From the NCBI GenBank assembly GCA_033002965.1, contig JAURVB010013950.1, positions 1 to 64,000 of the forward strand: a stretch of DNA of 64,000 bases. Direction: 5' to 3'. Of this stretch, positions 36,936-50,738 are shown piece by piece. Position 1 is the first letter of the stretch, and each line of letters begins with the position of its first letter. Under the pieces are notes generated by a model, which saw nothing but the letters and a program-made list of their open reading frames with translations, had not been told where the DNA came from and did not search any database. The stretch comes from Piper betle (taxonomy: Eukaryota; Streptophyta; Magnoliopsida; Piperales; Piperaceae). Made by a program: the position numbers and the translations under genes.

Positions 36936-39900
36936 TATTTATATATACATATATACCACCTTATGGCCAAACCCTTGTTTTAACCCTTAAAACCCTAAAC
37001 TACCGCATAGGCCCATTTAGAATTGGGCAGAAGTTAGCACAGCGAGCCTTTCCAAGCCTGGCCCATTACAAAGGTCCCTTAACCTCGCTTATAAATTAAT
37101 TCAATCCGACTTTGATAAATCAAAGTTTATGACATCATATGGTAGCATTTCATGTTCTGTTTGAAATTGTACTCAGTTAATTTTTTGATCGGACAAAAAT
37201 ACTCAAGTTTGAAATGAATGATTCGTTGAACCCTAAATAGGCCTAAACTAAGAGATATTTGATTTGGCTCAACTCGAAACTCATGCTCAATACAGTTAAA
37301 TTCAATAAAATAATCGGGTCAATTTGGTTCATATAATATTATTTATATTAAGTTGTTCATAAAAGTTCGTAACTTCTATATTATTAACAATTACTTGTAC
37401 ATGTTACATGACAGTATTGGCTCACTTTATATATTATTTAAGCAAAAAATTTATATGAGCTACACACTTAATTTTAGTTAATTTGAATCTATTTTAATGG
37501 GTCTCACAAAATAATTTTTATATATAATAAAAGTTCTTAAGTAGGCGGTTGATAAAATTTTATCTTTTTTAAACATAATTATTATCTATTTTTAAATTTT
37601 TAAAAGATGTAATTAAAAAGATATTTTGAAATTAATTTTTACTTCAATTATTTTGATAATTAAGATAAAAGGGTTAGAAGTAATAGATTGTGTTGAAATT
37701 TTATAATCACTCTTATTATTTATTTTTTATTTATCTATGTAGTCTTCGAACTGTGAGATTTACTAAATTGATCAAAATGAAAGGTGTAACTCATATCAAC
37801 TATATGAGTTGTAGCTCATGTATATAGGTCTCATTGTTTAATTACTAATTACTTAGCTAGTTTGGTAGTAAGTATATTTATGCTTTCTTAAATTATATTT
37901 ATTTCCTAAAATAAAATGTAACAAACATAACTTATCAAACTTTCTCTACTAAATTACTAATATACAGTGGTCTTAGTAGCCACATTCGTTAATTAATTAT
38001 TTAATAACTAGTTATTTCACACTACATATTAATAGATTCATAGTACTACTTATCGTTAAGTGTTAAGGATTTACTACTTATAGGAGTATAATGAAGCTAA
38101 ATTATTTTGCAAACTACTTATAGCCGACTATTAATGTGTTTTGAGTTCAACTTTCAAAATTATATATGTATATAATATATTCAAAAATTTTAAAACTTTA
38201 AAACTCAATAAAATTATCAAATTATTTGGCTCAGTTAAGTTTGGCTCAAAATTTAATTAAATGCGAACCAAACTTAAGCAAGTGAAGGTGAATGCTCAAT
38301 TGGAACTTTACTCGAAATATATAACCTAATAATAAAATAAGTTTGAATAAATTAGTTTAGAAACAAATTGATAAAGTGGTGATTAATTGGCTCTGCTAGT
38401 TTACATATGGCAGCTATGGCCTTAAGGGTATGTGTCGGGCTCTCTACGTTACACGTGCAGAGGTGTTACGTGTGCCTAAGTTAATGGTGTATGAGCTTGT
38501 GCGTTCACTTTCTTTCTTAAAAGATTTTTTCCCTTTTTTATAAAAAAGGTCGGATGGCTCCGTTTCCTCGTGATTGTTTTTAAAATGCATTTGTATTTTA
38601 TAATGTTTTGGAAGAACAAAGAGGTTCGTGATTATTGATTTGACAACACAAGGTTTCCATCTTTGTCCTGATTGTTCATGGATGGATAACAATTAGTAGG
38701 GCATCACCATACCTCGTAATCTGCTTCAGCTAATCATTAATCAACGCCCTCCACACTCGTATATGTCGCAACAAAAAATGTGCAGTAGCCTCTTCTTTAT
38801 GTTGCCATTTGTTGCATGCGATCGTTCAAGGCTGCAGTCGTTGAAATGCTTTGGGAAAAAAGGAGCAAAAACAATCGTCTTTACCCTTACTGCACAAGAA
38901 GCCTTACCACCGCCAACACTTCCTCACCAAAGGCAGACAATTCGAATCTGGAGACCAAAATAATTGAAGATGGGGACAAGCTGCCTTCACTGGCCGCCGA
39001 GTACCGTCTCCTCTGCTGACATTTCTGATACGTTCAACCATCTTCCCTCATTCTGCCCCACCTACAAACTTGTTCTGTACCACCCCTCCCTCCCACATAA
39101 TTGGAGGGCAAAATTATGTATGCAAGTCATCGGCAGAGACGTCTACTTGATTAGAAGCAGTGTTTGGTGGTGTGCGTCTGGAGTTGGGCCTGCCACATAA
39201 AAGCGCTGGCCCGGCAGCAAACTATCCCGTCAAGGGCAGCCGCAAGAAGCTATCCTCATTGAGCTCCTTAATGCTTGCATGCATTGTTCTAAACAGTGTA
39301 AATGGTTAACAACTCATGCATGGTCCCAAAATTGCAGCGGAATGCAGCGCCAATTTGGCGAATTGTTGAAGGAATGGCCCACAATCTCATATTTTAGTTC
39401 CTAGGCTTGCTCAAGTAATGGCCAACACTTAAATAAATTTTCCTGTAGGACTCGTTGGGACAGCCGAGCAGATATCATTAGCTTACGCCAACCATAAATG
39501 TCGCTTCTGTTCACATTTAACTTGACCAACTAACCATTATTCTTTCCTTCGGCATCTTCTTTATTAAATCCTTTGGATATTTTTTCTAACTCGCTTCCTT
39601 TAAAGTTAGTTATATCTTCAATTTTTATCGGGTAAAATTTAATATATTAGTGATGTGTTTATGATTCTTGAATTGATTAATTATTTTTAAAAAATAACTA
39701 AGCTCATTAATTTGTGCCGGACCATTAGTAACTACCACTATATCAATTAAAGGTCATTAGTAACTACCACCATTAAGGGAATGTCCCACTAAAGCCGCTG
39801 ATCGTAAAGCGGTGAGATGTTACCCGATCACTAGCTTGAAGAAAGAAACGGCAGAAAGATCATGATATATGCACAACCATGAAAATTGGAAACAGTGAGT

Positions 39901-42900
39901 TCCGTATGAATGACATTTGAACTAAAACGATAACTTCGTCAGACTTCAAGTGATTTGATCAGTAGTTCAATATTACTGCTTGTGTGTTTTCTGTATCCTA
40001 CCGTCCAAGCAAGTTCAATAAGAAAAAAGAAAAAATAAATGGATTGGAAAGAACATATTTGAGTACTTACGACAATAATCCTCTAAACTGATCATTGATA
40101 CTCGATACGTCAAGTGTTTCCCGTATATAGAATAGAATGATAAACTTGCAAGTCTTAGTAATTAGTATAAGTGAAAAATAAATATATATATATATCCTAC
40201 CTTTCAAGCAAGTTCCAGTAGCCAAATTAATCATTAGCTGTACTTAACCCGCTTAGGGAAGATACAATATTATAAAGGTAAATAATACTTTGTTATGGAA
40301 AATGGTGGACATGCACGTCGAAACTAAAATTTTTCAACAAGCTATAGTGGATTCTCCCAAGTTGTTTCCGTTGACATATGTGTACATCGTATTCAAGCCA
40401 AATGTATGGCAACGATTGGGGGAAATAAAAAAAGAAGAAGAAGATAAGCCATATTCTTTAAGCGAATCACCATGATGAATTGAGCAACGTCATAAAGACG
40501 TGGATACATAAATATATATAGCGACTCTCCTAGACTTGTAGTGATTAATCATCGGTCTAGCAAGCTTGTCTAGTTAGGGGATCGCATTTTGGGCGGAATT
40601 ATTCTCGACGTCGACCATTACATACAAAAGATCTTATCTAATCATTCTCTTTTGTCATGGTCGGCGGGGATTATGACCACACCTATCTTTATTGATCCCA
40701 TAAATTTGGATTGAATTGATCCCTACAAAGTGTATCACAGTCTCTCGTCATTTGTCGCCAAACAAGTGGGTGTGGATATTGTACCATGCACCTTTAGAAT
40801 CGACTGTAACTTCCATACATTCTTGCAAGTATCTGGCACTACAGGTCAGATATTCAGAACCTTTCTTTCATTATTTGTTCAAGCCGCTGTGAAAAGGTGC
40901 CCCAGCTGCAAACATATATCAGAAACAGACTGGCCCATGAACGTGGAATATGAAATATCTTCAATTTGTTTTGAATTAACTTCATCTTCCATCCAGCATA
41001 AGAAAATAACACAATCATAGCATGTGTTAATTAATTATGTTCATTTTGTGATAAGATAAGTTCTACTCAAATTAATGATGGATAATCTAATCCAAATCTT
41101 GCAAGTCTTTGGCTTTTTTAAGGCTGAGTGAAAGTTGCCAATGAGATTTGATTTCCATGGATAGCTAAACGAGGTTTAAAAAATTTACTTAGCACGGGGG
41201 TTTCTTTTTTATGATATTGATTTTCGGCCCACATTGCCACTAAATTAATATTGGTTTACAATCTCAAAAAATAATTAATTAATACAAAACAACCATATTG
41301 GTCCTCAACATTCTGTCCACTAGGTTGATACCCACGCGGGCTGATATTTATTTGACGTGGTTTATAAAAGTAAATTATTTTAATTATAATTTTTATTAAA
41401 TTATATACTTTTTTAATCCGGTTATTTTTAACCACTAAACGGAGTTTTTTTTAGAACTAATCATAGTCGAGATCTTTTTTGCCAATTCAATCTTTTATTT
41501 ATCAATTTTAATGAAAAGGTTTCACTTTCACAATCTGGCAACCTCGGATGATCTAGAACACAACATGATAATAAAAAAATTGTCCACTTTATCCGTCTTG
41601 TTTTTATTTCAAAAAATTCATGAGACTTGAAGAAACTTTCCTTATTCGTTATTTTACATCTCCTTCACAATATTTATTTCAAAAACATTGTTTGAATAAG
41701 TTTCCATCACACTCAAAAAAATTAAAATCCAAAATTGCAAAAGACTTGACCAACTTCAAACTTTGTATTTTCAAACCAACATTAAGGGAATGTCTCATCA
41801 TAATTTCTTCATATCAAAATATATATAAAAGCATCTAAGAATACTAAAATCACTTTTAAAGGTAGTATTGAAAACATAAAGGTGTAAGCTTGAAATACCT
41901 TCTTAATTAATGATGTTTACTATTGGGTCTTTCTCCCACTCTACAGTTGTGAAGTGTCCATGTGTGTGTGTGTTCTTTTCCTAGTTTTCTTATGCTCTAT
42001 GGGATTTTGTATTAGATATAATAACATATGAAAAATATTAAATCCTAACTTTTTTATAATATACATATTGTTTTCTCATTATATGAGAATATTATTCAAT
42101 TGGCGTAATTTTTTATTAATTGGTAGAAGCTATATTATTAACAGTTATGTTTATGCAATACTTGGAAGTCATGTCAAGGGAAAATTTAGCTATTAGACTT
42201 AGTCGAAACTACCAGTAATCTTATTGTTTCAAACTTTATGATAATATATAGGATTTCTTATTATATGAAAACATATGACAATATATTAAATCCTAGCTTT
42301 CCCACATTTTCTATTATTATATTAGAATATATAAAATTATTTTAACCAATATTTAATAAAATATTCATAAAGAAGTATTTTTTTGAATGTTTAATAACAT
42401 ATTTTAATTATAATTTTAGAATGTCGTTGAATCTAGTTCGATCGGTCAAAATAAATATACCTTATACTGACTATAAATCTGATAAGGTTATTATTTTATT
42501 ATAAATGGTTATGATAATACATTGGCCTTCTTTTAGGTTATTGTAATTAGAACCGACTCTAAATATATAATTTCAAAGTTGGTAGAAATCTTAAATCAAT
42601 TTTATAATTGAAACCATATGCTGTAGCATCGCTCGGGGCTTCGTAAACATATATAGCTTTGGAGGTGGGCTATGCCCCTGACTCCCTGGTAAACTGACTC
42701 GGGGCACTTAATTTGGTTACTCAATTTGACTCAGCGAGTTGGATCTAACACGACACCAGCACTCACCCCCACCATAACCAAGTCCGATCCAGGACGACTC
42801 AACAAATGGCCCCTATAATATTCTGGACCACACACACTCATGGCAGATTTTAGCTCACACAGCATTTAATAAGAATGATAACCAAATTCAATAGTCCCTG

Positions 42901-44024
42901 CCTAATAACGTGATCCCCTGACAATATCCCATCAAATATCATCACTCTCTTTTCCACGCGCTCATATCATATTCGAATAAACCCCTTGTCTACGTTTCCC
43001 TCCCATTAATATATTTATATATTTGTTTGTGATCGATAGATGGGATGAAAGGTTTTCCTACAATTACAGGATGAGAAAGACATGAACGGTGCAGTCACAT
43101 GATTGGTGTGAGCAATTAAGTAGAGCGTGTATGCGTGGTGGTATGTACGTATTACAAAAGTAAAGGTTAATGTTATTAGAGGAGAGGGTTATGGTACGTT
43201 GAAATGCGTGGTGGAGAGAAGGCCAAGAGAGCTTTCAGAGAGACTTTTATGAAAGAAAGGATAAGAGTCGATCGTAGTTGTCACTGATTGAGATGGATGC
43301 ATGTATCGGCTAAGTGGTTTTTGGAATCAGCACTACCACAAATGCCAATGTTATCGTCTTCTCGTCGTCAACACCGTTTACTTGTATCCTCACCATGCAG
43401 ACCACACCCAGCTGCATTTCCATCTCCTTATGAATTATATATTTTTCAAACCAGCTATTTTTTCTCACTTTTTAGGATGTGCATGTTAAGTATCGCTTCA
43501 ACAATTGTTATCACTTAAAAATTTAGTGGCACGCGATCGATGAAGACGGGCGGTGAAGACTTTTGAGACCGGAAAAGCTTTAACTCAAAGCTTTGCGGTT
43601 TCTAATATTATGATCGGCAATGCAGTGAGAGCAGAACCCAATCTATTATTTAGTTCTCTCACTGTAAAGTGATAGACCTCATGGTTGACGGATAGTGGCT
43701 AGGAAGAAGGGGTCGGTATAATAAGCGAATTCAATGTGCTTCTTATACCTAGCCTGTAAGAGTATAGAAAAAATTTTCTTAGCTTGTTAGTTGAAAATTA
43801 ATTATCAAGAGCAAATATATTGTAGCATCCAAAATTTGTCTAAACATATATATATTCGGCAAGTAAAAGTGACCTTTCAATCAAAATTTTGTGAATGTTC
43901 TAAAACCTTAAAAAAATTGATTCATGTTTCATAACAATCAACAACCAAATATAGATAATCAAATTAATAAACCAAAACATGCAACAAAATTGACTTCTAA
44001 TCCTAAGGGCAATTTGGTAGAACA

Positions 44025-44354
44025 TCCTCTATAATTAAGGCATTGAAAATATTTTACATAAGGTGTATAAATTGACATATGCAATAAGATATCCGAGAAC
44101 ATTTTATTTATCATATTTATATCACACAGATTCATCATCACATTTACACACTCACTGTATTTGACAAGCTTTAAACACTTTACACATTAGCAAAAAAACT
44201 TGAAAAACAACTCTAAAAAAATAAGACAGAACTTCCCCTATAAGTAAGACATTGAAAATTTTTTACACAACATGTATAAATTGACATATGCAATAAAATA
44301 ACCGAGAACATTTTATTTAATACATTTTCATCACACAAAATCATCACATTGACG
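44025..44354. repeat. Direct repeats about 210 bp apart
   Basis: Two copies of about 115 bp start near 44025 and 44235. Both read CCTATAA-TAAG(G/A)CATTGAAAAT, then GTATAAATTGACATATGCAATAA, then CCGAGAACATTTTATTTA and a CATCACA-rich end. They may be part of the neighbouring CACTA-type element. Confidence 0.75.
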
Positions 44355-44559
44355 TTTTATAATATTTACGTTTCATAAACAACACATTTGTTTCATTCTT
44401 CAAGTAGAATCTACCTGGTCGAACAAAACGCATGTGCCAAGGCACGGGCCCTTCCAAGTCTTGCTCCTACAATAGTCCATAATATAAATAAATAATAACT
44501 AAAGAAATGAACTTCAAAATTATACTAGACGTTTTTCATACATTTCTATGGTGACTAAT

Positions 44560-46320
44560 CCCAATATGATGAATTTAATCATCGTCCTTCTTCGTCAGCC
44601 TATTCTTTTTATTCTTTTTGGATAGTTCTATGAATTCATTGGTAGCCCAATGATCATGAATTAGCCTCTCTCAAATATATAGGTCTGCAAATAGGCTAGT
44701 TTTTTCTATACAGTCTGCAAGGTCACCCTTGTTCAAGAGCTCCAATATTCTATCCCTCGCTCATTTCATCATCTCCATGTATAATTTCCGTGTAGCCTTG
44801 TAGAATGTAGCCTTTGCTTGTGGTTTGTCCTCCAACCTCCATGTATACATGGCCTAAGTTTATTAAAATAAAATTATTACTAATTGATACATTCTTTCTT
44901 TGTAAGTAATGCGTATTGCATGTGTATATGACTTATTATCCGCTATCAGCACCATAAATCTCACACATTTCGTGGAACGTCACTCCACTTTGGATACGGT
45001 ATAGTAAATCTGCCCTTAATTGTAACACTCATTTGTTTGGACATACTTGGATCAAAAAGAGTATAAGTAAAATAAGATTAAAATGTGAAAAAATAATTTT
45101 GTATACAAAGGGGGATAAAGACAAGTAATCATAAATTTTACCTCCCCATAACCGGATGAAATAGATTTCCCAGTTGGATATCGATCCTTGGCGCATGTGA
45201 TTTATTTGGTCCTCGTGGTTGTCCTGCACTAGTTGGCTATTCAATGACATCTACATGAGACATTATCACCAAATGGAGCTGTGGGAACATGGTCGTCTAA
45301 CACCGCCGTAATATGGTTGCTAGCGCTTATTGCCAAACTCGAGAAACATCGGTAGGGATAACCTTAGTTGGGTAAAGATATATCTACTTAAAAGCAAAGG
45401 CATGAACAATCATGAAAACATGCATACCACGACTAAAATGTAATAGTGTTTATCTTTAAAATGAAATTTTATCTTTTAGTTATTATATGATTATCATTTA
45501 AGATAAGATAAAAATGAAAATTTATCTACAAAATTAGAGTTTATCTTTAAAATATATATAATTATTGTCTATTTTAAGATAAAAAATAAAATTGAGCACC
45601 TTACGTTCAAAAACAGAAAATTCAACTCCTTATAAAAAAAAATGCCATCTATGATTTAAATTTACAAATAATACACAAATATTATTTCAAAAAATAATAC
45701 AATTGCATTCATCACAACTACATAAAAAATATCAAATAATCATTATTACATTTATCATCAACAACAGTTTTTTTCAAAAAAACTTAATTTTTACCTCCCA
45801 TCAGCATTTCTTAGCAGGGCTATTCCAATGGCAACATGACACGCCGGCGAGTGGCACAGTGGTGGTGGCATCCAAAAACAAGGACAAAGTGGCGAGTTGC
45901 AACGGCACAATCCTAATTGCACGGCAACAGCAGTGTGGTGGTGTAGAGGCACAACGGCGACATGGTAGGGGGTGATGGCCGACCAAAAATTTGGGGGCTA
46001 GGGCTCTATTTGGGGGCTTTGGCCTTTTTTTTAAGAGTGCCAAATTTTTGCGACTAGCATTCAACCGCTATTTGCGGTCACAAAAATAAATAAATTATAA
46101 ACATGCGGTAATTTTAGAAAATTACTGTAGTTTAGCAACCGTATATCCTTGTTACAAAAATGGCGGTCGCTAATAGGTCACAAGACACTTACTAAATTTT
46201 TTAATTAAATTTAGCAGCCGTATGACGGTTGTAAATTAATACCATTTTAACGTGGTTACAAATAGGTTACTAATTCGTGACCGCTTCTGCTGATGACAAA
46301 ACTCGTGTCGGGCGTTTTTC
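44560..46320 (-). mobile_element. Degenerate CACTA (En/Spm)-type transposon fragment
   Basis: On the minus strand, about 44690-44580 encodes HDHWATNEFIELSKKNKKNR, the W...EF...S..NK.NR signature of the plant Ptta/En-Spm transposase family, preceded by an in-frame stop and further degraded coding sequence to about 44850. The right part (about 46040-46320) carries many copies of short GCGGTCAC / GCGGTCGCTAATAGG / GACGGTTGTAA words, as in CACTA subterminal repeats. I could not find CACTA termini or a 3-bp target duplication, so the limits are approximate. Confidence 0.6.
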
Positions 46321-49300
46321 AATTAGCAAGTTCAATATTGAACCTGATTAAAAATAATATAAGACACTGGAATATCATATCTAATGTCTCCTTTAGTTTA
46401 TGAGTTTCAGGGGAATTCGGGAAATATGTTTCGGGAACACCGCTCAGCTTGTGATGGTATGTCTGAGGAGTCAGATGGTGAAAGAGGAATTTTGCTCTCT
46501 TAAGAATGTTAAGGTTACAAATTTAGGGCTTCTAATGCCTGATAGAGCTTATTGGAGTAGGAAAAGATTAGTCATATAATTCTTTAGATTATAAAAATAC
46601 TTTTAAGACTCTCATATGTATGTCCACTTGATTAACTGTATTCTTAGTCATTGCCATAATTGACGAACACATTATTTTTTCTGGATTGAGTTCACTAGTT
46701 GATTATGTTACACATGACATAGGCGGATGGAATTAATATTGCTCTCGAGTTTACATTTCATCCCAATGAAATGAAATATATACTCCTTTATGACTTACGG
46801 TCATGAAAACGCACACAAATTCACCCAACTCGCATCGTCTCTTGATATATATATATGATCGTCGATCCTCACCTGAAATCGAGTTAAACAAAACGAAACG
46901 AGGCTTAACTTATTTGAAAGTTTCGGATTTTGTACCTTATTATCCCAAATGGGACTAGAGTGCACCTAAATATATCACAGTTGGACCCATATACATACTG
47001 AAAAGTTATGGGAATTATACTGATACAATTCCAAGATTAAAAAATATTAGGGTATCAGATTGAGCCTGCACATACATATATCACACTTGGAAATATTGAA
47101 AATTAGAAATGGGAGTTTTGTGTGAATAGAGTTCCGAGATTTGAAAGCTGGGTATCAGATCGATCTTTATTTTGCCCGAAAAAATTTAAAAAAAGAGAGA
47201 AGGATGTCAACATGCAGGAGCAGAAAGAGAGAAGGGGTAAAAAATGATGAAGATAAAAACACAAAAAAAGAAAAAGAAAAGTAAAAAAGAAGCGTGTCTT
47301 CTGACACATCCGATAAAAAAAGGAGGAAAGCTCTATCCAACTAAATTACCCTCACTCGTAGACCCATATCCATAATTACAATTTTTTGGTAAGTGTTATA
47401 TTGTGCTAATCAAATTGAGACCCCTCGTGAGTAATATTTTTATTATTTACCCATTTTCGTTAAAAACTTTTAAATTTATGAGATATTTACGAGAGAAAAT
47501 GCAACTAAAAAAGATATAATTATTTAAGTGTAAAAAATATTATTTTGTATTTGAGAGAAAATTTATTATATAAAAATATAAAATTACCCTTAGGAAGACT
47601 GAATAAAGGCTAATATAAATTTAATAAGCCTTTATAAGGCATAAACTTCTCTTACTCCGAAAACTAATTTGAAACATAAGATTTTTTAAAAACCTAAGTC
47701 ATTGGTTTTCTCACCAACTGACATGTAATTAACCCAACAACCTTTTCTAACCTAACTTTTGTCTTTCTTATGGTTACCGAAGCAGATTTGGCTGTTGTCA
47801 TTGTAAGTGGCAAGATTGTATATACTGATCCAATTAAAGTATAAACTTAGTTATTTTCCAAAATAATATTTAACAAAAATTGGAAAATATCATGAGGATA
47901 TCTTAACTACTATATTATTCTAGTATGTATTATGTGCAATATTAACTTGGGAGATATCACATTGGGACGGCAAACTAATGGTCAGCGCAATACTCTAACC
48001 TTTTGTCAAAAGTTCCATTGAATTGTGAGTGAATTAGGGTGTATATTCTTTACATCACATATATTATGTAATATCCATATGTCTCTTAATTATTTTTTAT
48101 TTTTAATTTTTTTAAATTTATTATTCTTAAAAAAATTATGATAAAAAACTTTTATATAATAGAGAGAGAGAGAGAGAGAGATCAAATAATTACAATCCAC
48201 AAGAAAATTATATAAAATTTGATAAATTTACCCCTTACATTCATTTTATAATATTGTTCTAGTTTAGGATTTAATGTAGTATTAATTCATTATTAATGCA
48301 TAATTAGTAGTCATTTTTAAATTGGTAAATGAATGTATAAATAAATCGAATAAAATAAGAGGTAAAGTTGTTAAAAATTGTTAATAATATTCCTCATTAA
48401 TCTTGTAAATATTAGATTATAAAATTGATCTTTAATCGAAAATTTCTTTTATTTTATAAATCAGAATTCTTTTAAGAAACAGGCAAAAAGATTAAAGGGG
48501 AGATTGGAGCGGTGGAGGCATTGAAGAGAAAATCAACAAATACGGTGGGTCCGGAATTCTCTCTCCTGACTGACAACTTCTGCACCTTCTGTTCCCCTCG
48601 CTCTCTCTCCCTGGACTTCACGTTCACTGACACCGTGAGTGTGGCGTAAGCGTGGTGGCTGATAGTGCAAGCAAAGCAAGAGCCCTTCCAACTTTTTTAT
48701 CACCCTCTTAAACCCCTCTGTCCTCTGCTGTAAAAATTCTCCCACTTTTGCGTTCTCTACCCCCTCCTCTCTCCCTCTAAACCCCACGTAACATCTGTTT
48801 TTTCACACTCCACTTTCATCCAGCTCCCATCATCCATTATCATAATTCATAGAGTTAATATTTGCTACTCCTCCACACTACTATACTGTGTACTACCACA
48901 CCATAACCTCATCGTTTTATTGCCTTCTATGGCCAGAACTTTCTTTCTTCTCTATAATACTTAGCTCGCTGCTAGAATGCTCTACCTGCCTTCCCCATCA
49001 AATCCCCACAACACTTGCCAATGTATCTAAGCAGGTTTCAAGCATTCTTATGGCAGTTTCTCTTAAGGATCTGAGGTGGGTCATCTTCTTATCAGCCTTG
49101 GCCTGGCTTGCTTTGTGGTTTCCTGAAATACCCACTTCATTTTGGAGGTCTTGATGCTGTTTTTCCTCCCCACATGACAGGTTTTGGAGAGGAAAACACA
49201 GCTTCGCTTGCCTCATCTTTCCTCTCCTCTGTGGGGAGACAAGGTGCAGTAGCTTTTCAACTCGCAGGAGCACTCTACTCCTAATTCACCATGCGCTTGA

Positions 49301-49928
49301 AACAAAACTCTAGATATTTTTTGTCTATCTTTTTTTTTGTTGCCTTGCTGCCCCTCTTTGGCCATGCTCCTTGCTCATGTTCAAGTAATTGAATCAGGTA
49401 GAGCTTGATTTCCGACATACTCACTGCCGAGATGTCCAAGGCATCCTCCTCCTAGTATTACTCCATTATTTGGCATTTTTGGGGCTAGCTTCTGATCTGG
49501 ATTCTGGAGTACTCATTTTCCCGCTCATCACACGCTGCTAAGCATCTGGGTATATACTGCGCTAATTAAGCATGTATGGGCATTTACTAGCTTGAGAAGA
49601 TAGCTAGTTTTCCAGCTCCTTCAAGTGCACTAATTTGCTATATTATTATAGTGACCGGAAAAAGAACAAAGAAAAGGCTTTCACTCAGAAAAAGGTTTCT
49701 GATTTCCAGTCCCAAGAGCTAGTTTCGATTCTGCAAATCAAGAATAGAGTGTGGAGCGGCACTAAAGCGCAACTACAAGCATTTCCAGGTATTGAGTATG
49801 AGTTATAAATCCGAATTTAGCCATCTTATATTATACAGATGAAGTCAATAACTATTTCACATTATGAGTAGTATTGGTTTCTACTCTTACGATGTAAGCA
49901 TTATAGGAAGTGAAGCAGCCAAAAAACC
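46321..49928. other. Gene-poor DNA and ZF-HD gene upstream region
   Basis: Very AT-rich up to about 48480, with no recognised gene. From 48500 to 49928 the DNA is CT-rich and less AT-biased, consistent with promoter and leader of the ZF-HD gene; a splice-like CCAG/GTATTG at about 49788 could mark a leader intron. None of this can be proven from sequence alone. Confidence 0.45.
48161..48181. repeat. GA dinucleotide microsatellite
   Basis: Ten AG units in a row, about 1.75 kb upstream of the ZF-HD start codon. GA repeats can bind plant BPC proteins, but this distance makes a promoter role speculative. Confidence 0.9.
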
Positions 49929-50738
49929 ATGGATATTTCGGCTCATCGTGGAGGCCATGACATTCCAATGCCGATCACCAGCAGCTACAACCATGCTAAT
50001 ATGATCCATGAAGTCCCACCCCACAACCACATAATACTTTCCCCCACAAATGCTCCTCCACTGTCCTCAAACGGCCCCATCTCCTCCGACGACACCATCT
50101 CCATAAAGAAATCGATCAAGTACAAGGAGTGCTTGAAGAACCACGCTGCTACGATGGGAGGGAATGCCATGGATGGTTGCGGCGAGTTCATGCCCAGCGG
50201 CGAAGAAGGCACACTCGAAGCACTCAAATGCTCCGCCTGCAACTGCCACAGGAACTTCCATAGGAAGGAAGTGGAAGGGGAGGCCTCTTCCTATGATTAC
50301 TATCATCATTACCACCATCACCATCACCTCAAGGGGAGAAAGGTAGGTGACCATAAAGGTATGCTCATTGCAGCAGGCTCAGATGCCTTTGGGTACCCAA
50401 CCGGAGCACTTGTGCCCAGGCCACACCCAGCCCAGATGATAATGTCATACAACATGGCCGGTGGCCTGCACTCCGAGTCCGACGAGCAGGAATGTGGCGG
50501 GGGTACCATGGCTAGAGCTCCCTTGGTGAAGAAGAGGTTTAGGACCAAGTTCACGCCGGAGCAGAAAGAGAAGATGTTGAGCTTTGCTGAGAAAGTTGGG
50601 TGGAGGATACAGAAGCAAGAAGAAGGTGTTGTGCAGCAGTTCTGCCAGGAGATTGGGGTGAAAAGAAGGGTTCTCAAGGTGTGGATGCACAATAACAAGC
50701 ACAACTTGACCAAGAAGGTTTCCTCCACTGAGAACTGA
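49929..50738 (+). CDS. Zinc finger homeodomain (ZF-HD) transcription factor
   Basis: A nuclear DNA-binding regulator of the plant-specific ZHD family, which acts in floral, leaf and stress programmes. The 269-aa intronless frame has the dimerising zinc finger at residues 65-113: [25 protein letters not shown], and [14 protein letters not shown] with the Cys/His ligands in place. A His-rich run (YHHYHHHHH) at about 125-133 follows. The ZHD-type homeodomain is at 201-260: [20 protein letters not shown], then [20 protein letters not shown]. Intronless structure and length fit the ZHD1/2-like group. Start at 49929 gives an acidic/His-containing N-terminus with no better upstream ATG. The finger carries Met at two places ([11 protein letters not shown]) where many relatives have Ala/Ile or Thr. 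The family call is certain; the member is not. Confidence 0.97.
   Translation: MDISAHRGGHDIPMPITSSYNHANMIHEVPPHNHIILSPTNAPPLSSNGPISSDDTISIKKSIKYKECLKNHAATMGGNAMDGCGEFMPSGEEGTLEALKCSACNCHRNFHRKEVEGEASSYDYYHHYHHHHHLKGRKVGDHKGMLIAAGSDAFGYPTGALVPRPHPAQMIMSYNMAGGLHSESDEQECGGGTMARAPLVKKRFRTKFTPEQKEKMLSFAEKVGWRIQKQEEGVVQQFCQEIGVKRRVLKVWMHNNKHNLTKKVSSTEN

Larger units (their letters stand above)
36244..44559. other. Long gene-poor block
   Basis: More than 8 kb of AT-rich DNA without a recognisable gene. It includes a pyrimidine-rich run (36643-36669), a short tandem repeat (36804-36935), and GCTCA/GAGTT-rich DNA at about 37090-38340 that looks like decayed non-autonomous hAT-type sequence. Open stretches at 38763-39200 and 40730-41020 have higher GC than their surroundings but no family signature. 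No tRNA, rRNA or gene exon was seen. Confidence 0.5.

Noticed and set aside
40730..41020. 96-codon plus-strand frame with CPSCKH
   Set aside because: One Cys-x2-Cys pair is not enough to call a zinc finger; no second pair, no known family, and no promoter or splice evidence.
43959..44360. Regularly repeated AT-rich units considered as a CRISPR-like array
   Set aside because: Only two imperfect copies, no spacers of even length, and the host is a plant; these are ordinary transposon-type direct repeats.
49985..50728. Minus-strand frames of 85-134 codons
   Set aside because: Antisense to the ZF-HD coding sequence, which has both diagnostic domains.
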